The notes below the pieces were generated by a model. The model did no database searches. It saw only the letters and a program-made list of their open reading frames with translations, and was not told the origin of the DNA. DNA of 64,000 nucleotides, from contig NZ_CP036423.1 of assembly GCF_009910365.1 (NCBI RefSeq), forward strand, positions 2,418,001 to 2,482,000, read 5' to 3'. The DNA is from Aequoribacter fuscus. GTDB lineage: Bacteria > Pseudomonadota > Gammaproteobacteria > Pseudomonadales > Halieaceae. Below, in pieces: positions 21,457-32,174 of this stretch. The translations under genes and the position numbers were made by a program. Numbering within the stretch: the stretch's first letter is position 1; every line of letters starts with the position of its first letter.

Positions 21457-22895
21457 GTTGGGAAGTCGTTATCGGGCTCGAGGTACACCTGCAGCTTGCC
21501 ACCCAATCCAAAATATTTTCCGGAAGCTCGACCCGTTTTGGGGCCGAACCCAACACTCAAGCCAGCGCGGTTGATTTAGCCATGCCCGGCATGCTCCCGG
21601 TGCTCAATGAGCAAGCGGTGCGTTTCGCCGTACTTTTCGGATTGGGTATCGGCGCCGAAATTGGGCAACGGTCGGTCTTCGATCGCAAAAACTACTTCTA
21701 CCCTGACTTACCCAAAGGGTACCAAATAAGTCAGTTCGAACAGCCCATCGTTGGCAAGGGAGCCTTCACAGTCACTTTATCTGACGGCACCACCAAGACA
21801 ATAGGTATTACCCGCGCGCACCTCGAAGAGGACGCCGGCAAATCGCTACATGATGCCATTCCCGGCGCTTCGGGCATTGACTTGAACCGAGCCGGCACGC
21901 CTTTACTTGAAATCGTCAGCGAACCCGACATTCGTAGCGCGGAAGAAGCGGTCGCTTACCTCAAAGCACTGCACACTCTGGTCACTTACTTAGGTATTTC
22001 CGATGGCGATATGTCACAGGGTTCAATGCGCTGTGACATCAATTTATCGTTGCGCCGTCCAGGTGCGAGCGAATTTGGCACTCGCACCGAAATCAAAAAC
22101 GTCAACTCGTTTCGTTTCGTAGAGCGCGCTATTCATAGTGAAATCGAGCGGCAATCGGATGTCCTAGAAGACGGCGGTGTCATTATTCAAGAAACACGCC
22201 TGTACGATGCCGAGCGAGATGAGACGCGCTCGATGCGCTCAAAAGAAGTCGCCAATGACTATCGCTACTTCCCCGACCCCGATTTACTGCCCGTCGTATT
22301 AAACGATGAGACGATCGACGCCATTCGAGCCAGTTTACCAGAGCTGCCCGATGCCAAGCGGGAGCGCTTTAAAGAACAGTACGGCTTGGGCGACTACGAC
22401 GCCAGGGCTCTGTGCGATAGCCAAGCCATGGCCAATTATTTTGAAGACGCCGCCGCAGCCGGTGGTGACGCGAAACTGGCCGCCAACTGGATGTTGTCGG
22501 AACTCGCCGCACAGCTTAATGCCAACAATATCGAGTTAGAGCAAGCACCTGTGAGTGCACAGCAGCTCGGCCAACTCATTGTGCGCATTAAAGACAATAC
22601 GCTGTCGAGTAAAATGGCTAAGCAAGTATTTGATGCCCTGTGGCAAGGCGAAGGCGACGTCGACGCCATTATCGAGCAACGCGGCCTGAAGCAAGTGAGC
22701 GATTCAGGCGCATTAGAGAGTCTGGTCAACGAGGTGGTTGCGAACAACCCCGATCAGGTAGCGCAATATCGAGCGGCCGATGACGGTAAGCAGAAAAAAC
22801 TGTTGGGCTTTTTTGTCGGGCAGATCATGAAAGCGTCGAAAGGCCAGGCCAACCCAAAGCTTGTCAACGAACTGCTGAACAAAGCGCTGAAGTAA
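21453..22895 (+). CDS. gatB: Asp/Glu-tRNA amidotransferase subunit GatB
   Basis: The kinase/transamidase subunit that activates the misacylated tRNA. The 480-residue protein begins [20 protein letters not shown], carries the GatB signature [17 protein letters not shown] and [17 protein letters not shown], and ends with the YqeY-like tail domain ([20 protein letters not shown]). It ends the gatCAB operon and converges on smr with an 8-base gap. Confidence 0.98.
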   Translation: MSWEVVIGLEVHLQLATQSKIFSGSSTRFGAEPNTQASAVDLAMPGMLPVLNEQAVRFAVLFGLGIGAEIGQRSVFDRKNYFYPDLPKGYQISQFEQPIVGKGAFTVTLSDGTTKTIGITRAHLEEDAGKSLHDAIPGASGIDLNRAGTPLLEIVSEPDIRSAEEAVAYLKALHTLVTYLGISDGDMSQGSMRCDINLSLRRPGASEFGTRTEIKNVNSFRFVERAIHSEIERQSDVLEDGGVIIQETRLYDAERDETRSMRSKEVANDYRYFPDPDLLPVVLNDETIDAIRASLPELPDAKRERFKEQYGLGDYDARALCDSQAMANYFEDAAAAGGDAKLAANWMLSELAAQLNANNIELEQAPVSAQQLGQLIVRIKDNTLSSKMAKQVFDALWQGEGDVDAIIEQRGLKQVSDSGALESLVNEVVANNPDQVAQYRAADDGKQKKLLGFFVGQIMKASKGQANPKLVNELLNKALK

Positions 22896-22903
22896 TTTCA
22901 GCG

Positions 22904-23491
22904 CTAGTAGCGCATAAAGCGCTCGCGATTCACTTGTTTTTGGATCTCGTTTTTTCGCAACAGAATGTACACCGCGCCCGTCCCGCCGTGCTGGGGCTGA
23001 GCGCTGTGAAAAGCTTGAACGGCATCGAGCTCGCGCAGCCAGTGGTTGACGCACCCTTTTAAGATGGCCGCCTGCTCTTTTTCTGCCTTACGTTCGCCTC
23101 TGCCGTGCACAATAATCACCGTGCGCAGACCCAGTTCCAGGGCTTGCTCGACAAACTCAAAGACGGCTTTACGCGCCTGCACCACTCGCATTCGATGCAA
23201 ATCTAAGCGCGCCTCGGTATCGTACTTGCCTTGTTTTAACTTGCGATACACACCGTTTTGAATACCCGGGCGTTTGAAATCAAGCACAAACCAAGGGTCG
23301 AGCGCCGCAATACCCTCTTCCGTCAAAATGTTGTTATCGGCTTGGGGTCCCGTCACGGCAGCTTCACGCCGTCGCTCTACCGCGTCCGCCGCCAAACTCG
23401 GGGCTTTAGAACGAACCACCCGCTCATCCTGCCGCAGGGGTTTTACGTCGGCGAATTCTTGTGTGAATAAGTCCAGTTCGTCTTCGTTCAT
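22904..23491 (-). CDS. smrA: Smr-domain protein (possible nuclease)
   Basis: A 195-residue protein with an N-terminal acidic and flexible region and a C-terminal Smr domain. The Smr motifs are the leading LDLHRM (LDLHxx) and the TVIIVHGRGE (HGxG) loop; a final GGTGAVYILL strand is also typical. Smr domains act as RNA or DNA nucleases; SmrA/SmrB-type proteins in gammaproteobacteria differ in sequence, and SmrB cleaves mRNA in collided ribosomes. I place this one nearer SmrA by its lone, unlinked position but am not certain. The ATG at 23491 has AGGAAAGAG just upstream. Confidence 0.85.
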   Translation of the reverse strand: MNEDELDLFTQEFADVKPLRQDERVVRSKAPSLAADAVERRREAAVTGPQADNNILTEEGIAALDPWFVLDFKRPGIQNGVYRKLKQGKYDTEARLDLHRMRVVQARKAVFEFVEQALELGLRTVIIVHGRGERKAEKEQAAILKGCVNHWLRELDAVQAFHSAQPQHGGTGAVYILLRKNEIQKQVNRERFMRY

Positions 23492-23604
23492 ACTCTTTCC
23501 TCTGCGGCCTGCCGTTGTATTATAGCGACAGCTGGGCTGTACGCCGAACCCATTTTTTGGCTTACTTACCCCCACAACCCTTCTTGAACACAAAGGCCTT
23601 CTCT

Positions 23605-24357
23605 ATGCGCGGCAATCCAACCCAGGGCATTCAATACTTAATACGCGGCATTCAACTGATGCGAGTACCAAAGCTCATGGTATTTATTTTAATACCACTT
23701 GCCATCAATATGATCGTCTTCGGCAGCTTGATCGGCTGGGCAATCTCTTATCTGAACGCCTTAGTACCGGAATGGATACAATCACTGCCTGCCTGGATGA
23801 GCTTTATTGAATGGATCATTTGGCCACTGCTGGTGTTACTGTTTGGCTTGCTGAGTGGCTATTTATTTACCACGGTAACCCTAATGATCGCCTCGCCTTT
23901 TAACAGTTTACTCGCGGAAAAGGTCGAGGAGCACTACACGGGCCAAGAGGTGGAAGGTTTCGAGACTATGAGTGCTGCCTTGATGGCTGTCCCTATGTCA
24001 ATTATGCGCGAACTGCGCAAACTGGCCTACTACTTACCCATGGCCATACTGGTCTTTATTTGCACTTGGATACCCCTGGTAAACTTCGCCGTGCCTTTTC
24101 TGTGGTTTTTGCTGGGAGCGTGGATGATGAGCCTGCAGTTTCTAGACTATCCGCTCGACAATCATCGGCAAAGTTTTAAAGCGGTCATCGAGTTCGCGGG
24201 TCAAGAGCGCTTAACGACCATGGGATTTGGCGGTAGCGTAGCACTGTGCGTCAGCATACCTATCTTAAATTTAATTATCGTGCCAGCTGCAGTGGCCGGT
24301 GCCACCTTGCTGTATTGCGACCAGCAAGCCGGCGGGTCACCGAGACTACAATCTTAA
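23605..24357 (+). CDS. cysZ: CysZ-type sulfate transporter
   Basis: A membrane protein of the CysZ/EI24 family, which in E. coli takes up sulfate for cysteine synthesis. The 250-residue protein has about four long hydrophobic stretches ([52 protein letters not shown] and a C-terminal one) and the family segments [14 protein letters not shown] and [14 protein letters not shown] use the ATG at 23605, since the upstream extension has no conserved residues. No other cys genes are nearby. Confidence 0.9.
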   Translation: MRGNPTQGIQYLIRGIQLMRVPKLMVFILIPLAINMIVFGSLIGWAISYLNALVPEWIQSLPAWMSFIEWIIWPLLVLLFGLLSGYLFTTVTLMIASPFNSLLAEKVEEHYTGQEVEGFETMSAALMAVPMSIMRELRKLAYYLPMAILVFICTWIPLVNFAVPFLWFLLGAWMMSLQFLDYPLDNHRQSFKAVIEFAGQERLTTMGFGGSVALCVSIPILNLIIVPAAVAGATLLYCDQQAGGSPRLQS

Positions 24358-25547
24358 GCCAACAAACTTTCGGGCGGGTGCTCGCATTCTAAGCGCTCAC
24401 CCAAGAGCGCTTCGATATCGGGCAACAAGAAGGCATCGTCCTCGCTTGCAAAGCTAATCGAGGTCCCTGTGGCACCTGCCCGCCCGGTGCGACCGATGCG
24501 ATGCACGTAATCATCTGGATCTTCGGGCAGATTATAGTTGACCACATGCGATACGCCGTCGACGTGAATACCACGCCCTGCAACATCAGTGGCCACCAAC
24601 ACTTTGAGCTTGCCGCGCTTAAAATCTTCCAATGTGCGGGTGCGTTTATTTTGCGGAATCTCGCCCGATAGCACACCACAGGGTATGCTCGCTTTCCGCA
24701 AACGTTCGTACAAATGCCGAACCTGATCACGGCGATTGGCGAACACGATCACGCTGGTGGCTGCCTCATCACGCAGAAGATTGAGTAAAATTTTGTAGCG
24801 CTGCTCAGCCGAGACTAAATACACTTTTTGATCGACGTTCGCTGTTGCAACACTTTCAGGTTCGATCTCGATCTTAATCGGCTTGTAAGTCCACTGCTCG
24901 GACAGGTTGATAATGTCTTGCGTAAAGGTCGCCGAAAACAACAGCGTTTGCCGGTGCTCTTTCGGGGGCGTAGCGCGCACAATTCGCTTGACCTGAGGAA
25001 TGAAGCCCATATCCAGCATGCGGTCCGCTTCGTCCAATACGATGGTTTCTACGCGATCCAAAAACAGGTCTTGCCGCGTCATAAAATCAATCAGACGACC
25101 TGGTGTTGCCACCACTAAATCAACGGGCTCTTGATCCAGCTTTTGCAGTTGCTTTTGGTAATCCATACCGCCAATGAGGGTCACCACGCGCAAACCTGTG
25201 TATTTGCCCAAATCCTTTGCGTCCTCGGCGATTTGCATGACCAGCTCACGCGTTGGCGCAATCACCAAGGCTCGCGGCTCGCCCACGAAACGCTCGTCGT
25301 CGATAGGATGCGCTAATAAGTCATTGAAGACCGTAATCAAAAACGCTGCTGTTTTACCTGTGCCTGTTTGCGCCTTACCAATCGCATCTAAACCGCGCAG
25401 CGTGTGGGGTAGTATCGCGCCTTGAATGGGCGAGCATGTCACAAACCCCAAATCTTTAATCCCTTTTAACAGACGTTCGTCGAGATCCAAAGACTCAAAA
25501 GTTCGTGTGTCGGCATTGGCCTGATCGGCCAAACTGAATGTGCTCAT
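24354..25547 (-). CDS. rhlB: DEAD-box RNA helicase, RhlB-like
   Basis: An ATP-dependent RNA helicase, most like RhlB, the degradosome partner of RNase E. The 397-residue protein has the full motif set: Q motif near [11 protein letters not shown], motif I AQTGTGKT, Ia PTRELVMQI, Ib [29 protein letters not shown], and [12 protein letters not shown]. It lacks a long basic C-terminal tail, being a little shorter than E. coli RhlB. It converges on cysZ, with the stop codons overlapping by a few bases. Confidence 0.88.
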   Translation of the reverse strand: MSTFSLADQANADTRTFESLDLDERLLKGIKDLGFVTCSPIQGAILPHTLRGLDAIGKAQTGTGKTAAFLITVFNDLLAHPIDDERFVGEPRALVIAPTRELVMQIAEDAKDLGKYTGLRVVTLIGGMDYQKQLQKLDQEPVDLVVATPGRLIDFMTRQDLFLDRVETIVLDEADRMLDMGFIPQVKRIVRATPPKEHRQTLLFSATFTQDIINLSEQWTYKPIKIEIEPESVATANVDQKVYLVSAEQRYKILLNLLRDEAATSVIVFANRRDQVRHLYERLRKASIPCGVLSGEIPQNKRTRTLEDFKRGKLKVLVATDVAGRGIHVDGVSHVVNYNLPEDPDDYVHRIGRTGRAGATGTSISFASEDDAFLLPDIEALLGERLECEHPPESLLA

Positions 25548-25600
25548 GTGCTCCTGCGCGATTGTCGCTTTTACTAAACCGCGCGGAGTGTACCATTAAT

Positions 25601-26428
25601 TCAAGCCCACTGCGCGCCTGTAACGCGATCCAAACCCTGAAGGTCACAATGTGTCTGTGCACCCTGATATCCCAGATCAATAAACCGTTGACGCAAGCGC
25701 TCGGCCTGTTGGTAGCCATGCTCTAACCAAAGAGTGCCACCCGACTTTAAATACTTGGGTGCCTGATCGATTATTGCGAACAAATCCGCTAGGCCAGCAT
25801 TCGGTGCGACCAGGGCTTTTATGGGTTCGAACCGTACGTCACCTTGCTGCAAGTATGCCGAGTCAGGCTCGACATAAGGTGGGTTGGACACAATTAAATC
25901 AAACTGATACTGCGGCAGTGAGGCAAACCAATCGCTGCAATAAAAATCGATATTCTTAATGCCGAGGTTTTCTTGGTTGGCCGTAGCGACGTCTAAAGCA
26001 TCTTCGCTGCGATCGACCGCACATATTGACCACTGAGGGCGCTGGGAGGCCAGCGCCAAAGCGATAGCGCCAGAACCCGTGCCTAAATCGAGAACCTCAG
26101 CCTTTACATCCAGGGCGAGCCCTAAGGCTACATCGACCAGCAGTTCGGTCTCAGGTCGAGGAATCAATACGCGTTGATCAACGTGTAAGTCCAAGCCATA
26201 GAATTCTCGGCGTCCCAACAAATACGCGACAGGAACACCGCTGGCGCGTCTGTCAACCAATGCCCGATATTGTTGCACAACGCGCGGAGCCAATTCACGT
26301 TCAGGCCAAGCGAAGAGTGTTGTTCGCTCTAAGCCGGAGACCTGTTCAAGCAGCAAGTGAGCCTCTAGATTAGCGCTGTCTGCTGGTAACAGCGCTTTGG
26401 CCCAACGCAAGCACTCGGCAATCGTCAT
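25601..26428 (-). CDS. prmC: release factor glutamine methyltransferase PrmC
   Basis: Methylates the glutamine of the GGQ motif in RF1 and RF2 using S-adenosylmethionine. The 275-residue protein has an N-terminal helical domain, the SAM-binding VLDLGTGSGAIALALA and the catalytic SNPPYVEPDS motif. It starts two bases after prfA, encoding its own substrate, in a hemA-prfA-prmC run that is conserved across gammaproteobacteria. Confidence 0.97.
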   Translation of the reverse strand: MTIAECLRWAKALLPADSANLEAHLLLEQVSGLERTTLFAWPERELAPRVVQQYRALVDRRASGVPVAYLLGRREFYGLDLHVDQRVLIPRPETELLVDVALGLALDVKAEVLDLGTGSGAIALALASQRPQWSICAVDRSEDALDVATANQENLGIKNIDFYCSDWFASLPQYQFDLIVSNPPYVEPDSAYLQQGDVRFEPIKALVAPNAGLADLFAIIDQAPKYLKSGGTLWLEHGYQQAERLRQRFIDLGYQGAQTHCDLQGLDRVTGAQWA

Positions 26429-26430
26429 CG

Positions 26431-27516
26431 CTAGTCGTCGGACAATGCCGCTAACTGATCCGCCTGGTATTCTTGACGCAGCGGGGTCACTACCGAGTCG
26501 AGGTCGCCTTCCATAATCTCATCCAACTTGTAGAGGGTGAGATTAATGCGGTGATCGGTCATTCGCCCTTGCGGGAAGTTGTACGTTCGGATGCGATCAG
26601 ATCGATCGCCGGTTCCCACGAGATTCCGGCGCTCTTGAGCCTGCTCTGACGCGGCTTTTTCTTCTGCTGCAGTATCCAGCTTAGCCTGTAACAACGACAT
26701 CGCGCGTGCTCGGTTTTTGTGCTGAGAGCGCTCGTCCTGGCACTCCACCACAATGCCTGTAGGCAGGTGAGTAATGCGAATAGCCGAGTCGGTCTTGTTG
26801 ACGTGCTGACCACCGGCACCTGAGGCTCGGAATGTATCGACCCGAATGTCGGCCTTGTTAATCTCGATGGCATCGACTTCTGCGGCCTCTGCCATCACGG
26901 CAACGGTACAGGCAGACGTGTGTATTCGTCCTTGCGATTCGGTCTCTGGTACTCGCTGCACGCGGTGAGCGCCAGATTCGAACTTTAAGTGTGCGTAGAC
27001 GTCTCGCCCCTCTACCCGGGTAATGATTTCTTTATAGCCACCGTGCTCACCAGCACGCTCGGACAAAACCTCTAACCGCCACTTCATGCGCTCGGCATAA
27101 CGCGAGTACATTCTAAATAAGTCACCTGAAAATATAGCGGCCTCGTCACCGCCCGTACCCGCGCGAATCTCAAGGAAGACGTTAGCGGAGTCTTTAGGGT
27201 CTTTAGGTAACAGCAAGCGTTGCAGCTCAATTTCCAGTGCCTCTATTGCTTCTTTAGCGGCATCGAGCTCTTCCTCCGCCATCTCGCGCATATCAGGGTC
27301 GTCGTCTAACAGCATAAGTTGCGCGGCTTCCATATCGTCTTTGGCGGTCTGGTATCGCTTAAACGTAGCAACCACTTCCTCTAGTTCCGAGTACTCGCGC
27401 GACAACTCTCGAAAACGTTCTTGATTGCTAATGGTCTCGGCGTCGCTTAACAAGGCCGATACTTCTTCATGTCGCTCTACCAGCAATTCCAACTTATGTA
27501 ACAGTGATGATTTCAT
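26431..27516 (-). CDS. prfA: peptide chain release factor 1
   Basis: Recognises UAA and UAG stop codons and triggers peptide release. The 361-residue protein has the RF1 PxT recognition tripeptide within [19 protein letters not shown] and the catalytic [14 protein letters not shown] loop. I chose the ATG at 27516 because the N-terminus [19 protein letters not shown] matches other RF1 proteins. A GTG at 27534 is possible but lies directly on the AAGGAG sequence. Confidence 0.97.
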   Translation of the reverse strand: MKSSLLHKLELLVERHEEVSALLSDAETISNQERFRELSREYSELEEVVATFKRYQTAKDDMEAAQLMLLDDDPDMREMAEEELDAAKEAIEALEIELQRLLLPKDPKDSANVFLEIRAGTGGDEAAIFSGDLFRMYSRYAERMKWRLEVLSERAGEHGGYKEIITRVEGRDVYAHLKFESGAHRVQRVPETESQGRIHTSACTVAVMAEAAEVDAIEINKADIRVDTFRASGAGGQHVNKTDSAIRITHLPTGIVVECQDERSQHKNRARAMSLLQAKLDTAAEEKAASEQAQERRNLVGTGDRSDRIRTYNFPQGRMTDHRINLTLYKLDEIMEGDLDSVVTPLRQEYQADQLAALSDD

Positions 27517-27543
27517 TGTTGCGGATGACCGCACTCCTTCAGT

Positions 27544-28812
27544 TTATTGATCTAATTCGTCGGGCAGACCCAGCAGGCGCTTGGCGACATCGAGCTCTGC
27601 GACGTTTTGTTCTGCAATACTGCGCAAACCTTGGCTGGGCGCGTGTATCAATTTATTGGTGATAGCACGGGCCATAGATTCCAACACAGCCTCAGGGTCG
27701 GCGCCCGCGCCAAGCTCTTTTCGAGCCCGTTCAAGTTCTAAATCGGTCAGTGCAAAGGCCTGATCACGATAATATTTAATCCATGGCTTTGACGCATCGG
27801 CTCGTCGACTGCGAGTGTAAAGCACCAATTCTTGATTGAGAATTTCGCGAGCTTTATTCGCCTCTGTTTCACGTTGCGCCCTATTTTGGTCAACAATATC
27901 GCGCAAGTCGTCTACCGTATACAGGTACACATCGTGCAGTTCGGCAACCTCGGATTCCACATCGCGAGGCACCGCGATGTCAATGAACAACATCGGCTCA
28001 TGACGCCGTTTCCGCAAAGCCGTCTCGACCAAACCTTTACCGATAATCGGCAATTGGCTTGCCGTCGATGACACGACAATATCGACTTGCGGTAAGACCT
28101 CAGGCAAATCGCCCAAGACACAGGCCTCTGCACCTAATTTTTTAGCTAAACTTAGGCCGCGGTCGAGGCTTCGATTGGCAATAAGCATGCGATTTGCGCC
28201 CGCTTGACGCAGGTGAGTACCCACTAACTCTATGGTTTCACCGGCGCCCACTAGCAACACATTGACACTGGCCATAGACTCATAGATGCGACCCGCCAAA
28301 TCGACTGCAGCGTAGGCGACGGACACAGGATTTTCCCCAATAGCGGTCTCGGTGCGCACGCGCTTAGCGGCAGCGAATACGCGCTGATACAGCCTATTCA
28401 GCACCGCTCCCACCGTGCCACACTCGCGCGCCAGGGCATAAGCCGATTTCAGCTGACCCAAAATTTGCGGCTCGCCAAGTACAAGGGAATCCAAGCCTGC
28501 GGCAACCTGCATGATATGCCCCACCGCATCGACATCCGTGTGCAGATAAAGATGGCCGTCAAGCTCACCAGCCGGCAACCGATGGTACTCGTGCAGCCAC
28601 TGGATCACGGCCTCCGCCTCAAGTGGCGACTCCGAATCGCGTGCCAGCAGCAATTCCGTGCGATTGCAGGTGGATAGAATGCTGGCTTCGCTGTCTTGTA
28701 AGGACGCCAGCTGCTGCACCGCGTCCGAGAGCTGATCAGGACCAAATGCCACGCGCTCGCGCACCGAAACGGCGGCGGAATTGTGGTTTAAACCGATCAA
28801 CAAAACGGACAT
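27544..28812 (-). CDS. hemA: glutamyl-tRNA reductase HemA
   Basis: Reduces Glu-tRNA to glutamate-1-semialdehyde, the first committed step of C5 tetrapyrrole synthesis. The 422-residue protein has the catalytic Cys49 in LSTCNRTELLL, the NADPH-binding LLVGAGETIELVGTHL and the long C-terminal dimerisation helix. It heads the hemA-prfA-prmC cluster and is divergent from the TPR lipoprotein gene, a conserved arrangement. Confidence 0.98.
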   Translation of the reverse strand: MSVLLIGLNHNSAAVSVRERVAFGPDQLSDAVQQLASLQDSEASILSTCNRTELLLARDSESPLEAEAVIQWLHEYHRLPAGELDGHLYLHTDVDAVGHIMQVAAGLDSLVLGEPQILGQLKSAYALARECGTVGAVLNRLYQRVFAAAKRVRTETAIGENPVSVAYAAVDLAGRIYESMASVNVLLVGAGETIELVGTHLRQAGANRMLIANRSLDRGLSLAKKLGAEACVLGDLPEVLPQVDIVVSSTASQLPIIGKGLVETALRKRRHEPMLFIDIAVPRDVESEVAELHDVYLYTVDDLRDIVDQNRAQRETEANKAREILNQELVLYTRSRRADASKPWIKYYRDQAFALTDLELERARKELGAGADPEAVLESMARAITNKLIHAPSQGLRSIAEQNVAELDVAKRLLGLPDELDQ

Positions 28813-28957
28813 TTGATCTACTCATACACAGCGACTTTGCAACAGCGCGCAAGTCTATCACAAATTCCTTCGTACTCTGCCCTACGAACATGGCACACAC
28901 CCTAGGGATTACCCTATTATTGTGGCATTATTGACGAAAACGTATTGAGAATCGGCG

Positions 28958-30685
28958 ATGAGACGAATTATCTCTGTCACAGTGTTAGCAGGCCTATTAT
29001 CCGCCTGCAGTTCGGCGCCCGTACAGCAGCCGATTGCTGCAGCGACTGCAGATCCCGTGAGCACGATAGAACCTCAAATCATTCGTCAGGAAGCCCCCAT
29101 ACCCGATGAATTGGTGTATGACTTTTTGCTGGCTGAGTTTGCCTTACGCCAAGGCGACTACCGACAAGCGTTACGCCTGTACCAAGACCTAGCAACGCAA
29201 GTTGATGACGTAGAGGTTTCAGCGCGCGCTACTCGCATAGCGCAATTCTTGGGTGACGAATCTGCTGTATCTGTGCTGGTAAAACGCTGGCTGGCGCAGG
29301 AACCAAACAACCCCGAGGCGGGACGCCTAGCGGGCATCTTAGCACTGCGACGCGGAGCCGGGGCTAAAGCCTTTGACTATTTTTACGACGCTGCACAAGA
29401 AGGTGCAATCGTTGACTTTGGCATGCTAGCAAGAGCCTACCCCGACCTAAGTTCTCCCGAACGTGAAATTCTAAAACAACGCATCGATGCCAAACTCGAT
29501 GGCTCACAAGAGCGCTCCTTGACCTTTGCCCGCGCTCTGATGGCTGCAGAAGATGGTGATAACACGCGCGCTCTGACCTTTGTAAACGAATTATTGGCGG
29601 CTGAACCTCAAAACATTCAGGCCCTCATGCTACAGGCCCGCCTGCAACTGAGTCTCAAACATGAGAGCCCGCTGGACGGGCTGGCTCAAGCGGTAAAAAC
29701 CAATCCCAATAACGAAGCGCTGCGCCAACACTATGCGCAATTACTCGCGGGCACCGACGTGTCGGCGGCCCGCACGCAATACGAAATTTTGTCGGCCGAC
29801 CACCCTCGTAAAGGGGAGTACCTAATGGCCCTGGCGCTGCTCAACAAAGAGCTTAATGACTCTCTTGCCGCCAAAGCCTACCTGCGCCAGTGCCTCGCCT
29901 TAGAGCAACTTATCGATGAAGCCCACTATTATCTGGGCGAAATAGCCCAGCAAGAAGGCGCATTACAAGCGGCGATGGATCACTACCAACACGTAGGCGA
30001 TGGCCAGCACTTTTTAATCGCCAGCCGCCGTGTGGCCGCCATGTTGCTGCAAACAAACCAGCTCCAAGAGTTGCACGCCTATCTAGAAAACCAACGCACT
30101 CGCTTCCCTCGCCGAGGCGAACAGCTGTTCGCGCTCGAAGCCCAGGTCCTCAGCACGGCCGAAGAAGACGAAGCAACCGTGGAGCTTCTCAACAAAGCGC
30201 TAACGGTATATCCCAACTCCGAGTCATTGCGCTACGCCCGGGCAATGGCCGCCCAACGGCTGGGGAATTTGGCCCAGTTAGAGGCGGATCTTCGCATCAT
30301 TTTGTCGATCAGCCCGAACAATGCGACTGTGCTAAATGCACTGGGCTATACCTTAGCGGATCAAACCGATCGCTACGAAGAAGCCTTCGAACTGATCTCA
30401 AAGGCACTTGAGTTGGCGCCGGGTGAGCCCGCCATCCTCGATTCAATGGGCTGGGTTTTGTTCAAACTTGGCCGCCTGCAGGAGGCAGAGCAACAGCTGC
30501 AATTAGCCTACCAACAAATGCAAGACCCCGAAATCGCCGCCCATCTTGGTGAAGTGCTGATGGCGATGGGCAGAGCCGAAGAGGCAACCAAATTGTGGAC
30601 GGCAGCCATAGAGGCGGCGCCCCAACATCAGGCGCTGATTGACACACTGAAACGTCTGCAACCTGCATTGCTCGTCACCCAATAA
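28958..30685 (+). CDS. TPR-repeat lipoprotein
   Basis: A predicted outer-membrane or periplasmic lipoprotein of 575 residues. The lipobox LLSAC places the lipidated Cys at residue 17. The rest is alpha-helical with many tetratricopeptide repeats, clearest in the last 170 residues (NALGYTLADQ, AFELISKALELAPGEPAIL, DSMGWVLFKLGRLQEAEQQL). A homologue sits between hemA and lolB in Pseudomonas and many relatives, but I know of no settled function. The link to lolB (stop and start share one base) suggests a role in envelope protein handling, which is inference. Confidence 0.88.
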   Translation: MRRIISVTVLAGLLSACSSAPVQQPIAAATADPVSTIEPQIIRQEAPIPDELVYDFLLAEFALRQGDYRQALRLYQDLATQVDDVEVSARATRIAQFLGDESAVSVLVKRWLAQEPNNPEAGRLAGILALRRGAGAKAFDYFYDAAQEGAIVDFGMLARAYPDLSSPEREILKQRIDAKLDGSQERSLTFARALMAAEDGDNTRALTFVNELLAAEPQNIQALMLQARLQLSLKHESPLDGLAQAVKTNPNNEALRQHYAQLLAGTDVSAARTQYEILSADHPRKGEYLMALALLNKELNDSLAAKAYLRQCLALEQLIDEAHYYLGEIAQQEGALQAAMDHYQHVGDGQHFLIASRRVAAMLLQTNQLQELHAYLENQRTRFPRRGEQLFALEAQVLSTAEEDEATVELLNKALTVYPNSESLRYARAMAAQRLGNLAQLEADLRIILSISPNNATVLNALGYTLADQTDRYEEAFELISKALELAPGEPAILDSMGWVLFKLGRLQEAEQQLQLAYQQMQDPEIAAHLGEVLMAMGRAEEATKLWTAAIEAAPQHQALIDTLKRLQPALLVTQ

Positions 30686-31194
30686 TGCGCAAGCTCCTCA
30701 TTGCTCTGCTGACGCTATGGCTGGGTGCTTGCGCCCAGCAACCTATAACACCCTCAGCGACAGATGCTACTCGTTGGTCAATGGACACCAAGATTGCCTT
30801 TGCTGGCCCGAAAGAATCGGGCTCGGGCTATGCCCACTTTGACTATACGCCTGGCTTGCTCAGTGGAGAGCTCAGTGGCGCCTTCGGCATTGGCAAAAGT
30901 CGCATAGACTGCAATCTGCGTTATTGCAATGTGAGCAGTGCAAACGGCGACAATAGACTTTGGCTAGACCAGGGTAATCTCGAATTGCAGGATGACGTAT
31001 TGCTACCTATACACTTGCTTCCCGACTGGCTACTGGGTAACGACGCAGCCCAGACTGAAACGCTAGACTGGCGTTTAGAGGTTAGCGCGTGGCAAGAACA
31101 ACATGGTGTCCGTTTGCCGCAAAAACTTCGCCTATCGCATAAGAGTGGCAACACTCTAAAAATATTCATCGTGCGTTGGACACCACAAAAATGA
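30685..31194 (+). CDS. lolB: outer-membrane lipoprotein receptor LolB
   Basis: Accepts lipoproteins from LolA and inserts them in the outer membrane. The 169-residue precursor has a lipobox LGAC with Cys16. The beta-barrel part is divergent and somewhat short compared with the roughly 200 residues usual for LolB. The identification rests largely on the lipobox, size class and position directly before ispE. The stop overlaps the ispE start (ATGA). Confidence 0.8.
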   Translation: MRKLLIALLTLWLGACAQQPITPSATDATRWSMDTKIAFAGPKESGSGYAHFDYTPGLLSGELSGAFGIGKSRIDCNLRYCNVSSANGDNRLWLDQGNLELQDDVLLPIHLLPDWLLGNDAAQTETLDWRLEVSAWQEQHGVRLPQKLRLSHKSGNTLKIFIVRWTPQK

Positions 31195-32042
31195 CCGCAA
31201 ACGAGACTGCATTCGAGGGTGTATCGCCCGCTAAACTCAATTTGTTTTTGCACATTACCGGCCAACGCAGCGACGGCTATCACCACCTACAAACGGTGTT
31301 TCAACTGCTTGATTGGGGCGATGATATTCGCATTAGAGCGAATCAATCCGCTAAGATTACTCTGACATGTCCCAAGATACCGCTCGCACCCGAGCGCAAT
31401 CTTGCCGTTAAAGCAGCCCTCGCCTTGCGGGCCCACACTGACAAACTCGACCTGGGAGCGCACATCGAAATCGATAAACACATCCCGGACGGAGCAGGCC
31501 TTGGCGGGGGCAGTTCGAATGCTGCAAGCGTGCTTTTGGTGCTCAACAAACTTTGGAAACTGGACTTAACAGCCGACACATTGGCGGAGATTGGTCGCGA
31601 ATTAGGCGCAGACATTCCTGTTTTTGTGCACGGCCACAGCGCCTGGGCTGAGGGTATTGGCGAACACCTCACCCCAATCAACTTGCCAGAAAAGATATTT
31701 TTGATCGTAAAGCCCAAAGTTTCGATTGCGACCGCTGAAATTTTTCAAACTAAGGAATTGACACGAGACACGCCCGCCATCACAATAGCGACCTTTTTCG
31801 AGGGGCGGTATCGGAACGACTGCGAAAGCGTTGTCTTCCAAAAGTTTCCAGAGGTCAAAGCTGTTGCTGAATGGCTTGGTCAATATGGAACGCCGCGGCT
31901 CACTGGAACCGGAAGTTGTGTATTTTTAGAGTGTCAATCTAGGGCACGAGCGGCTAAAATAGCGCAGCAAGTTCCAGCAGGCAGTCGGGCCTTTGTGGCA
32001 CAGGGTGTAAACCAGTCACCCATCGTTACTGCACTGAAATAA
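31191..32042 (+). CDS. ispE: 4-diphosphocytidyl-2-C-methyl-D-erythritol kinase IspE
   Basis: A GHMP kinase of the non-mevalonate (MEP) isoprenoid pathway. The 283-residue protein has the substrate-binding PAKLNLFLHITG, the ATP-binding GAGLGGGSSNAAS and the C-terminal LTGTGSCVF loop. The ATG at 31191 overlaps the lolB stop. It shows that this organism makes IPP and DMAPP by the MEP route, which also feeds the carotenoid operon later in the window. Confidence 0.97.
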   Translation: MTANETAFEGVSPAKLNLFLHITGQRSDGYHHLQTVFQLLDWGDDIRIRANQSAKITLTCPKIPLAPERNLAVKAALALRAHTDKLDLGAHIEIDKHIPDGAGLGGGSSNAASVLLVLNKLWKLDLTADTLAEIGRELGADIPVFVHGHSAWAEGIGEHLTPINLPEKIFLIVKPKVSIATAEIFQTKELTRDTPAITIATFFEGRYRNDCESVVFQKFPEVKAVAEWLGQYGTPRLTGTGSCVFLECQSRARAAKIAQQVPAGSRAFVAQGVNQSPIVTALK

Positions 32043-32051
32043 ACGAATAAC

Positions 32052-32126
32052 TGGGGTGTCGCCAAGCGGCAAGGCACCGGGTTTTGATCCCGGCATTCGG
32101 AGGTTCGAATCCTCCCACCCCAGCCA
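32052..32126 (+). tRNA. tRNA-Gln (anticodon TTG)
   Basis: A 75-base tRNA including an encoded CCA. The acceptor stem pairs TGGGGTG with CACCCCA, giving a U1-A72 pair typical of bacterial tRNA-Gln. The anticodon loop has TTG flanked by a five-pair stem (CCGGG/CCCGG), and the T arm is GGAGG-TTCGAAT-CCTCC. It lies nine bases after ispE and before prs, a position I recall as conserved in Pseudomonas. It may be cotranscribed with ispE, since I see no separate promoter. Confidence 0.97.
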
Positions 32127-32174
32127 TTTTTGTGCGAACTCATCATCGCCCAATCAGCACCCAGAGGAAGCAAC

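Noticed and set aside
22902-22915. GCGCTAGTAGCGC inverted repeat at the gatB/smr junction
   Set aside because: It overlaps the smr stop codon, has a short stem and no T run on either strand, so it is not a convincing terminator.
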